Assembly (NCBI GenBank): GCA_020161935.1
Contig: JAIUNI010000003.1
Location: forward strand, 558,001 to 622,000
Direction of reading: 5' to 3'
DNA length: 64,000 bases
Source: Chloroflexota bacterium
GTDB taxonomy: Bacteria > Chloroflexota > Anaerolineae > Aggregatilineales > Phototrophicaceae
The position numbers were made by a program, and so were the translations under genes. Under the pieces are notes generated by a model. That model searched no databases, was not told where the DNA came from, and worked only from the letters and a program-made list of their open reading frames with translations. Each line of letters begins with the position of its first letter. The stretch's first letter is position 1. Shown here piece after piece: positions 17,683 to 26,051 of this stretch.

Positions 17683-19722
17683 ATGAAGTTTAATCGCGGT
17701 CAATGGGAACTGCTGCCGGGGACGGCGGCGATTTACCCGATTACGATCACGGATGTCGCGACCGAGCGTAACGCCCTGACGATTATGGGTTACAGCCACC
17801 ACGTCCACGGGCGGGGCAACTTTATTCACGGGACGATCATCAGCGCACGGTTTACGTCGCCGATGCCCAACGTGATACGGGTGCAGTTGAGCCACTTCAA
17901 GGGGCGGCGACCGCGCTTACCGGCGTTCGACCTCGACTACAGCCTGACGAACGCTGAAGCCATCACCGGATGCGACGATGACCATGCGTGGTTGAAGTCG
18001 GGGGATCTATCGGTGGTCGCGCCGCGTAAGGGCGAGTGGCGCTTTGCCATCCAGCGCAACGGGCAGCCGCTGACGGAGAGCGAACCCCGCGCGGTGGGCT
18101 TATTCACGCAGAACGGCAGCACCTATTTGCGCGAACAGCTTTCGCTGCAAGCGGGCGAAATGCTCTACGGCCTCGGTGAACACTTCGGCCCCTTCGTGAA
18201 GAACGGGCAGTCGGTGGATTCGTGGAACGAGGACGGCGGCACGAACTCGGAATACGCTTACAAGAATGTGCCGTTCTACCTGAGTAATCAGGGCTACGGC
18301 GTGCTGGTCAATCACCCCGGTAATGTATCGTTCGAGATGGCCTCGCACCACGTCAGCCGCGTGCAGTTTTCCGCAGAAGGCCACGAACTCGACTATTACC
18401 TTTTCGGCGGGCCGACGATGAAGGCGGCGTTGGAGCAGTACACAGCGCTCAGTGGTCGTCCGGCGCTGGTGCCGTCGTGGTCGTTCGGGTTGTGGCTTTC
18501 GACCTCCTTCACGACCAACTACAATGAAGTCGATATTCTGGATAACATCGACCGGATGGAAGAACTGGGTATCCCGATTTCGGTGTTCCACTTTGACTGC
18601 TTCTGGATGCGCGAACTGACGTGGACGAGCTTCGTGTGGGATCGGCAGAACTTCCCCGACCCTGAGGGGATGCTCAAGAAGATCAAGGCGAAGGGCATTA
18701 AGATCAGCCTGTGGATTAACCCGTATATCGCGGAAGCCTCGGCCTTATTTACCGAGGCGGCACGGCAGGGCTATCTGCTGCACACACCCGAAGGCGATAC
18801 CTATCAGGCCGACCACTGGCAGCCGGGGATCGGCTATGTGGATTTCACCAACCCCGCCGCGCGGGAATGGTACAGCGGACACCTGCGGCGGATGCTGGAT
18901 ATGGGCATCGACACCTTCAAGACCGACTTTGGCGAACATATACCGACCGGGGTGGTATATGCGGACGGCGGCGACCCCGAACGGATGCACAATTACTACA
19001 CCTACCTGTATAACCAGACGGTGTTCGACCTGCTGCGCGAGGTGAAGGGCGAAAACGAAGCGGTGGTGTTCGCGCGGTCGGCCACCAGCGGCGGGCAGAA
19101 GTTCCCGGTGCATTGGGGCGGCGATAACAGCTCGAGCTATCCGTCGATGGCGGAAACCTTGCGCGGCGGGTTGTCGCTGGGGTTAAGCGGCTTCGGCTAC
19201 TGGAGCCACGACATCAGCGGCTTCAACGATACGGCGACACCTGATTTGTACAAACGCTGGGTGGCGTTCGGCTTGATGTCCTCCCACAGCCGGTTACACG
19301 GCAGCGGCAGCGCACGGATGCCGTGGTTGTTTGACGACGAGTCGATTGACGTGCTGCGTTACTTCAATCAGTTGAAGGCGCGGATTATGCCCTACATCCT
19401 CGGCGCGGCGCGGGAAGCCCACGCGCACGGCTGGCCGGTGATGCGGGCGATGGTGCTGGAGTTCCCCGACGATCCGACGTGTGCTTATCTCGATATGCAG
19501 TACATGCTCGGTTCGGCGCTGCTGGTCGCGCCCATCTTTAGCAGCGACGGCAAGGTGACGTACTATCTGCCGCAGGGCGAGTGGCGCAGCCTGTTCACGG
19601 GTGAGGTGGTGCAGGGCGGTGTATGGCGCAAGGAAACCCACGATTACTTTAGTATGGGGTTGTGGGTGCATACCGAACGCGGCGCGGCTTGGGAGTGCTT
19701 GAAGCCGTTTAAGGGTGGGTAG
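17683..19722 (+). CDS. GH31 alpha-xylosidase (YicI type)
   Basis: The 679-residue protein removes alpha-1,6-xylose from xyloglucan oligosaccharides or isoprimeverose, judging by family. The nucleophile Asp415 lies in FKTDFGE and the acid/base Asp481 in VHWGGD. These are almost the same positions as Asp416 and Asp482 of E. coli YicI, so the alignment is nearly gap-free to that point. The YGLGEHFGPFVKNG and HFDCFWM motifs also match alpha-xylosidases rather than alpha-glucosidases. It is shorter than YicI (772 residues), lacking the distal beta domain. There is no signal peptide. The gene follows the transporter operon in the same direction after a repeat cluster. Confidence 0.92.
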   Translation: MKFNRGQWELLPGTAAIYPITITDVATERNALTIMGYSHHVHGRGNFIHGTIISARFTSPMPNVIRVQLSHFKGRRPRLPAFDLDYSLTNAEAITGCDDDHAWLKSGDLSVVAPRKGEWRFAIQRNGQPLTESEPRAVGLFTQNGSTYLREQLSLQAGEMLYGLGEHFGPFVKNGQSVDSWNEDGGTNSEYAYKNVPFYLSNQGYGVLVNHPGNVSFEMASHHVSRVQFSAEGHELDYYLFGGPTMKAALEQYTALSGRPALVPSWSFGLWLSTSFTTNYNEVDILDNIDRMEELGIPISVFHFDCFWMRELTWTSFVWDRQNFPDPEGMLKKIKAKGIKISLWINPYIAEASALFTEAARQGYLLHTPEGDTYQADHWQPGIGYVDFTNPAAREWYSGHLRRMLDMGIDTFKTDFGEHIPTGVVYADGGDPERMHNYYTYLYNQTVFDLLREVKGENEAVVFARSATSGGQKFPVHWGGDNSSSYPSMAETLRGGLSLGLSGFGYWSHDISGFNDTATPDLYKRWVAFGLMSSHSRLHGSGSARMPWLFDDESIDVLRYFNQLKARIMPYILGAAREAHAHGWPVMRAMVLEFPDDPTCAYLDMQYMLGSALLVAPIFSSDGKVTYYLPQGEWRSLFTGEVVQGGVWRKETHDYFSMGLWVHTERGAAWECLKPFKGG

Positions 19723-19727
19723 TTAAA

Positions 19728-19924
19728 CCCCCACCCCAACCCTCCCCCATAGTAATAGGGGAGGGAGAAAGTCCAAAGATGCGTGTGTAGGGACGCGATA
19801 CAGCGCGTCCGCGTCTCGCTACACATGCCAATATCGTTTGCGGTCGATCAAGTAGCGGACGACAAGTATGTCGTCCCTACGAAGGCGTGGTTATGGGCGT
19901 GTAGGGACGTGATACATCGCGTCC
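19728..19924. repeat. Repeat cluster: one GGGAGGG phrase and three GGACG palindromes
   Basis: A CCCTCCCCCAT/ATAGGGGAGGG phrase (19740-19765) is followed by palindromes at 19791-19810, 19857-19876 and 19905-19924. Each has a GGACG...CGTCC frame with differing inner bases. The cluster separates the convergent GH31 and GH125 genes and could act as a bidirectional terminator. Confidence 0.85.
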
Positions 19925-19937
19925 GGTTACCCAAATA

Positions 19938-21224
19938 TTAGGTTTCCAACCACTTCAAGATGAAGGTGCTGAACAGGCTGTTCGCCCACGCGAACCACGA
20001 CCGCGTGAATTGGGCAGGGTCGTCGGGGTGGAAGCTCTCGTGCATAAAGTTGGTTCCGGCGGTGGTGGCGACCAGCATGTCGATGAGGCTGGCTTGCTCG
20101 TCCGCCGAGGTGGAGGTCAGCCCCTGCATCGTTAGGCCAATCGGCCAGATGTAGCCGTGCGGCGTGTGCGGGCTGCCGATTCCCCGCGCGTACTGCCCGC
20201 TGAAATAATACGGGTTGTCGGCGCTCAGGATGAAGGCGCGGGTGTTGACGTACAGCGGGTCATCCGGCGCACAGTAGCCGAGGTAGGGCAGCGAGAGCAG
20301 GCTGGGGACGTTGGCATCGTCCATCAGGTTATCGTTGCCGTAGCCATCGGTTTCGTAGGCGTACATGCGCCCGTAGCGCGGGTGATTGACGACGGCGTAG
20401 GTTTGGATGCCGAACTGAATATCCTCGCGGAGCTTCTTAGCGGTGCTGGCGAGTACCGCGTCGTGGTAGATGTCCGTCGCGAACTCCACTACTCGCCCCA
20501 AAATGACCACCGCGAACATATTTGCCGGAACGAGGTAGCCGAACTTACAGGCATCGTCGCTGGGGCGGAAGCCTGACCACACCATGCCCGTGAAGTTGGT
20601 GCGCGTCCCGTGTCCCGCGTAGGGCAGCGTATCCGACTGGACGACATCATGCCGCTCGAAGCTGTAGGGCGAGCGGTCGTCGTGGTGCTGCTCGGTTAGC
20701 ATGGTGGCGACCACCAATTGCAGCATCCGGTGGATTTGCTCGTCAAAGATGCCTGCGTCGCCGGTGAGGTCGTAGTACTGCGCCAGCAACTGCACCGGAT
20801 AGCAGAGCGAGTCGAGTTCGTACTTGCGCTCCCATATCCACGGCGACATCGTGGTTTTATCAGATTGGTGACCGTTACCGTTGGCTTCCTGATTGAAGGC
20901 GTTGGCATACGGGTCGAGCAGCAGGTATCGCGCCTGCCGCCGGATCAACCCCGCGATGATTTGGCGTACCGCGTCATCGGTTTTGGCGAGCGGCAGGTAG
21001 GGGCGGATTTGGGCGGTTGAATCCCGCAGCCACATCGCCGGAATGTCACCGGTGATGACGAAGGTGGTGTCGTCTGCCAGCACATTGACGGTGGTTTGCA
21101 GGGTGTTCAGGTAGCACTGGCGGAACAGGGGCAGCAGTTCCGGCTTGCGGCTGGCGAGCTGTTTTTCAGCGGCTTCGATGACGCTTAAAGCGGCCTGATG
21201 CGCGGCGGTCATGACGGTATTCAT
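19938..21224 (-). CDS. GH125 exo-alpha-1,6-mannosidase
   Basis: The 428-residue protein matches GH125 (formerly DUF1237), metal-independent exo-alpha-1,6-mannosidases. Diagnostic segments are DIPAMWLRDSTAQIRPYLPL near residues 59-78, ANAFNQEANGNGHQSDKT, WIWERKYELDSLCYPVQL and the DDANVPSLLSLPYLGY region. There is no signal peptide, so it probably acts in the cytoplasm on imported manno-oligosaccharides. It is convergent with the GH31 gene and not in the same operon. It extends the sugar range of the locus to mannose-containing glycans. Its start has several in-frame Met options (residues 1 and 5). Confidence 0.92.
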   Translation of the reverse strand: MNTVMTAAHQAALSVIEAAEKQLASRKPELLPLFRQCYLNTLQTTVNVLADDTTFVITGDIPAMWLRDSTAQIRPYLPLAKTDDAVRQIIAGLIRRQARYLLLDPYANAFNQEANGNGHQSDKTTMSPWIWERKYELDSLCYPVQLLAQYYDLTGDAGIFDEQIHRMLQLVVATMLTEQHHDDRSPYSFERHDVVQSDTLPYAGHGTRTNFTGMVWSGFRPSDDACKFGYLVPANMFAVVILGRVVEFATDIYHDAVLASTAKKLREDIQFGIQTYAVVNHPRYGRMYAYETDGYGNDNLMDDANVPSLLSLPYLGYCAPDDPLYVNTRAFILSADNPYYFSGQYARGIGSPHTPHGYIWPIGLTMQGLTSTSADEQASLIDMLVATTAGTNFMHESFHPDDPAQFTRSWFAWANSLFSTFILKWLET

Positions 21225-21245
21225 GGTGATTGTGGCTCTTTCGGG

Positions 21246-21614
21246 TTAGTCGTTCGCGTCAGGATGTGAAAGTGCCATCGCATAAACCGCGAGCAGATCG
21301 ACAATCTGGCGGCTTTCGACCACATGCTCGTTCAAGATTTGTTTGAAGGCTTCCACATCAACCATCTTTTCCTGAGCGCCATCCATCGTCTTAAACAGAA
21401 CAGTCGATTTGACCTGCGACTCGGTTTCGTTGTCGATCTTCTGGACGAGGTTGCCGATGGCACGCAGACAGAGCGTAAGTTCCATCGTCATTTGCCGCAG
21501 GGTTTCAGCCGCACCTTGTTCGAGCAGTTCATCAATGGTTTCGATGACATCATCCGCGTTGTCCTTGTACTGCGCTGCAATTTCTTGTTTCCAAGAGATA
21601 TTGGGTTCGGTCAT
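21246..21614 (-). CDS. Hypothetical all-helical protein, 122 residues
   Basis: I do not recognise the family. The protein is acidic and predicted to be entirely helical with long amphipathic stretches, such as DDVIETIDELLEQGAAETLRQ and ETESQVKSTVLFKTM. This would fit a small helical bundle or coiled coil. No signal peptide or membrane segment is seen. It lies 21 bases upstream of the GH125 gene on the same strand, so the two may be co-transcribed, but nothing else links it to sugar use. Confidence 0.6.
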   Translation of the reverse strand: MTEPNISWKQEIAAQYKDNADDVIETIDELLEQGAAETLRQMTMELTLCLRAIGNLVQKIDNETESQVKSTVLFKTMDGAQEKMVDVEAFKQILNEHVVESRQIVDLLAVYAMALSHPDAND

Positions 21615-21718
21615 GAGAGAGAGACTTTCTTATTGAGCTAAATTGTCTAAAAGGCACTTCATCGCAGGAACGCGAGGCAATATTTACACCAACCAACCCT
21701 ATTTTGCAAGCGGGTGGA

Positions 21719-22801
21719 CTATTGCCCCACCGTGTACACACGCAGGCGGCTGTATTCGTAGATGCAGGTACGCCCGCCGCCCAAGCCTTGTCCCTGATTG
21801 GTATTCACCGTCAGGAAGCCCGAACTATCCGGCAGCCACATAATGTCCCGTACATAGAGCTTACCGGAGGTTTGCATGTCCAAGCCGGTCGGCGCTGGCA
21901 AACCGGAGTTGTAGCACGTCTTCAGCGGCTGCGGCGGTTCGGAGTAGATGATCGGTTCGCTGCTCGTGCCAGTTTCCAAATCCGTGACCATCAGCGTCTC
22001 CTCGGAGTAAACGCCGATGGCGTAACGATTGTCGGGGCTGATGACATTGAAATAGGTCGGCACTTCGTAACTTTTGACGGGTTCGCCATCTGGCAGGTTG
22101 TAGACCGCCAGTGTGGAACGGTAATCCGCCATATCATCAGGGTTGATAAGGGAACTGGTGTAAAGATACTGCCCATCGGTCGAGAAATACGGGCGAATTA
22201 AGTAGGCGATTTCCTCACCGTCGATGCTAAAGAGGATCGTCTCGGTTTTCAGGTCAATGACATACACGCTCGCGGTATCCGGCACGAACGCCAGCGTGTG
22301 GTCGGTGTTATAGGTTGTGTTTTCAAAGTAGCCGGAGAAGCCGGGGATGAGTTCGATGATCTTCTCATTGGTCAGCAGCGTGTAGTCGCTGGCGGGCGCG
22401 TCGCTCCCATCCAGTGTGAAGCGCAGGTTCTTGGCGCTGTAGGTATCAGGGTCGTTGTAGATAATATCGACCGCTCCATCCGGCGTGAAGCCGAACGGTC
22501 TGGTATCCGGGTAAATCCACTGTTTAGCCAACGGTTCTAAAGGTTCAACATACTGGTCAGGCTCGGTGATGGGCGTACCATCGGCAAGCTGGAAAGCCTC
22601 TAAAGCGTAGCCGCCATCATAACAGCCGTCCATCAGTATCCACGCTTGTTCCCCGGCTGCGTCCAGCGTGAGGCCGAGCGGGCAGCGGACACCGATGTTG
22701 TACTCGGCGGTGCGGGTGACGGTGAGTGTGTCCTGCGCTTGGGCGACGAGCGGCATGAGCAGCAGGGCGAGCGCGAACAGAGGGATGTGACGTTTGAGCA
22801 T
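21719..22801 (-). CDS. Secreted beta-propeller-like protein
   Basis: A clear signal peptide (MLKRHIPLFALALLLMPLVAQAQ) is followed by about 335 residues rich in short beta strands. Propeller-like phrases include LTLDAAGEQAWIL, PYFSTDGQYLYTSS, VISPDNRYAIGVY and WLPDSSGFLTV, each separated by about 40-50 residues as in WD40/PD40 repeats. Paired Cys in VRCPLGL and MDGCYDGGY may form a disulfide. The protein is exported; its ligand is unknown. It is divergent from the DUF6438 gene, and both are exported, so shared regulation from the 155-base gap is possible. Confidence 0.7.
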   Translation of the reverse strand: MLKRHIPLFALALLLMPLVAQAQDTLTVTRTAEYNIGVRCPLGLTLDAAGEQAWILMDGCYDGGYALEAFQLADGTPITEPDQYVEPLEPLAKQWIYPDTRPFGFTPDGAVDIIYNDPDTYSAKNLRFTLDGSDAPASDYTLLTNEKIIELIPGFSGYFENTTYNTDHTLAFVPDTASVYVIDLKTETILFSIDGEEIAYLIRPYFSTDGQYLYTSSLINPDDMADYRSTLAVYNLPDGEPVKSYEVPTYFNVISPDNRYAIGVYSEETLMVTDLETGTSSEPIIYSEPPQPLKTCYNSGLPAPTGLDMQTSGKLYVRDIMWLPDSSGFLTVNTNQGQGLGGGRTCIYEYSRLRVYTVGQ

Positions 22802-22956
22802 CGTATAACCTTATCCAGTGAAATATATGTCGTAAGACCATTCTAGTGATTCAACGGAAATTGGCTAGTCAGAGCGGACGAGTGATCCTTCTGCGGAACC
22901 TTTTCGCCGCTTCGCGCGTCTTAAAAGTGTCTAGTGATACTATGGAGTAACTGAGA

Positions 22957-23829
22957 ATGAAAATGTTTAAAACGGTTGGTCTACTGATGTTGATCAGCCT
23001 GAGTATGTTTTCGGCACAGGCGCAGGAAGCCGCCGCGCAGCCCGTCATCACGCTTGAACGTACAGCCTGCTTCGGCACCTGCCCGATCTACACCTTAAGC
23101 ATCTTCGAGGATGGCAAGGTCGTCTATAACGGTGACCAATTTGTGACCGTCGAAGGCGAGCAGACCAGCGAAATCGCGCCGGAAACCGTCGAGGCGATGG
23201 TGAATGCCTTTGAAGAAGCGGGATACTTCGACTGGAACGAAGCCTACGACGCGATGACCGTCACCGACATGCCGAGCGCCATCACCTCGGTCACACGGGA
23301 TGGCGAGACGCACACCATCAACCACTATATGGGCGACAGCAGCGCACCACTGGCACTGACCTTCCTCGAACACTGGATTGACCAGATGACGACCAGCAGC
23401 CTGTGGACGGGCAGCGAGAACACCGGTGTAGCGGTTTGGAACGGCAGCGAGTCGCCAGTTGTCACCTTACAGCACGGGCCGAACTTCGGCTTCGGGCCGG
23501 TATATAACATCGTCGGCTATGCGGATGGCACGGTGGTTTTCGTTGGGCTGGCGAACGTGGATAAGCTGGGCGTGCATGTGATGCAAACCGACGCGGCGAG
23601 CATTGAAGTCATCGCGATGCAGGCCAACGCCTTTGGCTACTTCGGCTGGCAAGACCGCTACGACACGATGGTCATGACCGACCAAGCCTACATCACCTCC
23701 TCGGTGCAGTGGGAAGACCAGTACAAGAGCATCCTGCGCTACGACGGCGACCCGAACGCGCCGATTGGTGTGCTGCGGATCGAGGAAAGCATCGAGCGTC
23801 TCGCGGCGGACTGGCTGCCACAGTCGTAA
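22957..23829 (+). CDS. Secreted protein with two DUF6438 domains
   Basis: A signal peptide ends near residue 22 (SMFSAQAQ). The first domain (about 31-130) shows the DUF6438 signature ITLERTACFGTCPIYTLSI-x-DGKVVYNG, including the paired Cys. The second (about 150-285) repeats the pattern as VVTLQHGPNFGFGPVYNIVGYADGTVVFVG but has lost both Cys. The helix-containing tail of each copy also matches (EAGYFDWNEAYDAMTVTDM versus AFGYFGWQDRYDTMVMTDQ). This indicates an old internal duplication with one degenerate copy. The biochemical role of DUF6438 is unknown. A strong terminator follows. Confidence 0.8.
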   Translation: MKMFKTVGLLMLISLSMFSAQAQEAAAQPVITLERTACFGTCPIYTLSIFEDGKVVYNGDQFVTVEGEQTSEIAPETVEAMVNAFEEAGYFDWNEAYDAMTVTDMPSAITSVTRDGETHTINHYMGDSSAPLALTFLEHWIDQMTTSSLWTGSENTGVAVWNGSESPVVTLQHGPNFGFGPVYNIVGYADGTVVFVGLANVDKLGVHVMQTDAASIEVIAMQANAFGYFGWQDRYDTMVMTDQAYITSSVQWEDQYKSILRYDGDPNAPIGVLRIEESIERLAADWLPQS

Positions 23830-23846
23830 AAAAGTGGCGTATCGGT

Positions 23847-23880
23847 AAAGGGTGGGGCATAGGGTCCCACCCTTTTTGTT
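23847..23880 (+). terminator. Rho-independent terminator
   Basis: AAAGGGTGGG at 23847-23856 pairs with CCCACCCTTT at 23866-23875 around a 9-base loop, followed by TTTTGTTTT. It closes the DUF6438 gene. Confidence 0.9.
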
Positions 23881-24085
23881 TTGGCCTGACCATACCGGCT
23901 GTCACCAACCCCTCCCAACACGTCGCCAGATACCCATTTTGCCTACTGAAAATACACTGACCTTCTCATGCCGATTAGGGTGTAAACCGCTATCCTCAAA
24001 GTGTTTGATTTTTACATTGTATTTGGCTGAGACCGGTTAAACAGATTTATCGTAACGTCTACAGAGTTGATGTGTCGGGGATAAT

Positions 24086-25543
24086 GTGAAACATAAAATA
24101 GATCACAAGCGGCTGCTTAAAGCGGCTGCTATCGCGATTCCGGTCGTGGGCATAAGCTGGTTTTTCATCCAGCGTTGGAAACTGCTGGTTGTGCGCGAGA
24201 CCGAAGTGAATGTGCCGGTTACGCGGGCATCATCCATCGGTTCAAATAGGCAGGCGGCAGCCGATCAATCATCGAGGCAAACGGCACAAAGCGGTGAGGG
24301 TGACTTCTACAACCGCACCTATCAAGTCGATATTCAACAGGCGAAGGTGGACAAAGCAGAACTCATTCAGGCTATCCTTCACGACATCAACCGCTTTACA
24401 CCGCAGGAAATGGCGCACTTTGAAAAGACCGAAGGGGCGGAGAACACGTTTCAGGTTGGCGACGAATTCTTGGTTCGCATTTCAGGCCCGTGGAACGGCC
24501 CGGTACGCCTCGTTGACCTGCAACCGGATTCGTTTTCATTTGAAACCCTCCAAGGCCATTTGGAAGCCGGTAAGATTCAATTTATCGTGCTGGATCACCC
24601 TGAGCAAGAAGGTGTCATCCGGTTCGAGATTCGCTCTTGGGCGCGCAGTAGTAATCGGGTGACGGACTTTTTCTACCGTGTCTTGGGGATTTCGAAATTT
24701 TCCCAAACGCGCATGTGGACTTTTTTCCTTGATAAGATCGTCGAAACCAGCGGCGGTGAACGGGTAGGAGCGATTAAGGTAATGACACATAAAGCACCTC
24801 ATGACCCACAGGCAGAGCAGCCCCTGTGGAAACAATACTCCAGACAGTTTGAGCGCTGGCGCAGCATTGAACTGAATTTTGACCCCAGCAAACAGGAAGA
24901 ATTTACACAGGCGAACGGCTGGTACATTGACGATTATCAAATTGGCCTGCCGTCCGAACCGCCGGGTGATCCGGTCAAGAACGGGGCGTGGGAAATCGCC
25001 AAGGCCATTGTCAACAATTACGAGTTTCCAGACCCCGCGCTCATCAGCGGTATCTTCGTGCCGGATCAACCCTTGAATGAACGGCTGATGATCGTGAAGG
25101 CGCATTTTCTGTTTTTCACCTTTGTGCTGGGTGTCAAGATTAGTAAGGTCATCGAAGAAATACGGGATGCGGGCAAACGAGGGAAAGCCTGTGTGTGGGG
25201 TTATTCCTACAGCACCTTAACCGGTCATTTTGAAATGGGTGAGATCACCTTTGAAGTCTGGAAATTCCTCGAAACCGGCGCGGTTGAATTCCGCATTCAT
25301 GCCTATTCAAAACCCGCCCGTATCGCGAATCCCTTCTATCAGTTGGGCTTTCGTATATTCGGGCGCTCACTGCAAAAGCGTTTTGGCGCAACCTCACTCG
25401 AACGGATGCAGCGCCTCGTGTTAGAACGGATCACCAGCAGCCCACAGACGGAAGAACCGTTGGAAACGCCGGATGTTCAACCGATCAGCAGCGATGAGGC
25501 GGCTACTGATAAGGCGGAAGAAATCACTGAGGGCAAGGAGTAG
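24086..25543 (+). CDS. Protein with two DUF1990-like domains
   Basis: The 485-residue protein starts at a GTG with CGGGGA a few bases upstream. Residues 14-28 form one hydrophobic segment, so it may be membrane-anchored. Two copies of a DUF1990-like unit are visible. The first centres on GVIRFEIRSWARSSNRVTDF, then FYRVLGISKFSQTRMW. The second centres on GAVEFRIHAYSKPARIANPF, then YQLGFRIFGRSLQKRF. DUF1990 is normally a single ~180-residue domain of unknown function with a lipocalin/START-like appearance. The C-terminal 40 residues are acidic and disordered. No operon partner is visible; mosaic repeats follow. Confidence 0.7.
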   Translation: MKHKIDHKRLLKAAAIAIPVVGISWFFIQRWKLLVVRETEVNVPVTRASSIGSNRQAAADQSSRQTAQSGEGDFYNRTYQVDIQQAKVDKAELIQAILHDINRFTPQEMAHFEKTEGAENTFQVGDEFLVRISGPWNGPVRLVDLQPDSFSFETLQGHLEAGKIQFIVLDHPEQEGVIRFEIRSWARSSNRVTDFFYRVLGISKFSQTRMWTFFLDKIVETSGGERVGAIKVMTHKAPHDPQAEQPLWKQYSRQFERWRSIELNFDPSKQEEFTQANGWYIDDYQIGLPSEPPGDPVKNGAWEIAKAIVNNYEFPDPALISGIFVPDQPLNERLMIVKAHFLFFTFVLGVKISKVIEEIRDAGKRGKACVWGYSYSTLTGHFEMGEITFEVWKFLETGAVEFRIHAYSKPARIANPFYQLGFRIFGRSLQKRFGATSLERMQRLVLERITSSPQTEEPLETPDVQPISSDEAATDKAEEITEGKE

Positions 25544-25549
25544 GTAGGG

Positions 25550-25950
25550 CGATTGGGATAACGTTTATTTGCAGCGGCAGAAGGGCGGTTCGCTGCTGCA
25601 ACGTTGGCTGCAAAAATAGTCTTTAGTCTATAGTCGACAGATGACAGTCTAATACAAAGACTTTTACCACGACTCTAAAGGAGGCTTCGCACAGGCACAA
25701 AGAACAGAGAGCGAAATGCAAAGCTCGTTTCATCTGTTTAGAATAGAACAAGCGGGCTAAAAGTCAAGTTCGAGTCTGGTTGGTAGGACTGCCTTAGGTG
25801 GTGGATGATTATTTTAAGCCCTCACCCTAAATCCCTCTCCCTCAGGGCGAGGGACTTTAAAGACTTTTATGGTTCATTTTGCGATGAAATCGACACAAAA
25901 TGAATTTCCACCGTTTAGTGTGGTGCTACCGTCTGGTTTGTGTGGGGTTG
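25550..25950. repeat. Mosaic island fragment (partial copy of island A)
   Basis: TTATTTGCAGCGGC...GGTTCGCTGCTGCAA (25565-25603) matches 7429-7470, and AAAGGAGGCTTCGCACAG (25678) matches 6918. GGTGGATGATTATTTTAAGCCCTCACCC (25800) and CCACCGTTTAGTGTGGTGCTACCG (25910) match 42660-42800. The 500-base gap 25544-26051 has no credible gene. Confidence 0.8.
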
Positions 25951-26051
25951 GTAGAGAGTTAAGTTCCCCAGCCCTACATCAGCACGTTCGCAGACTCGTT
26001 CCGCTGATTGAACACTGGATGAGGAGTGATTCTCATCCTTATTTATCAAAA

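Noticed and set aside
25755..25790. tRNA-like T-loop (GTTCGAGTC)
   Set aside because: No acceptor stem or anticodon arm can be formed around it, and it lies within a mosaic repeat region.
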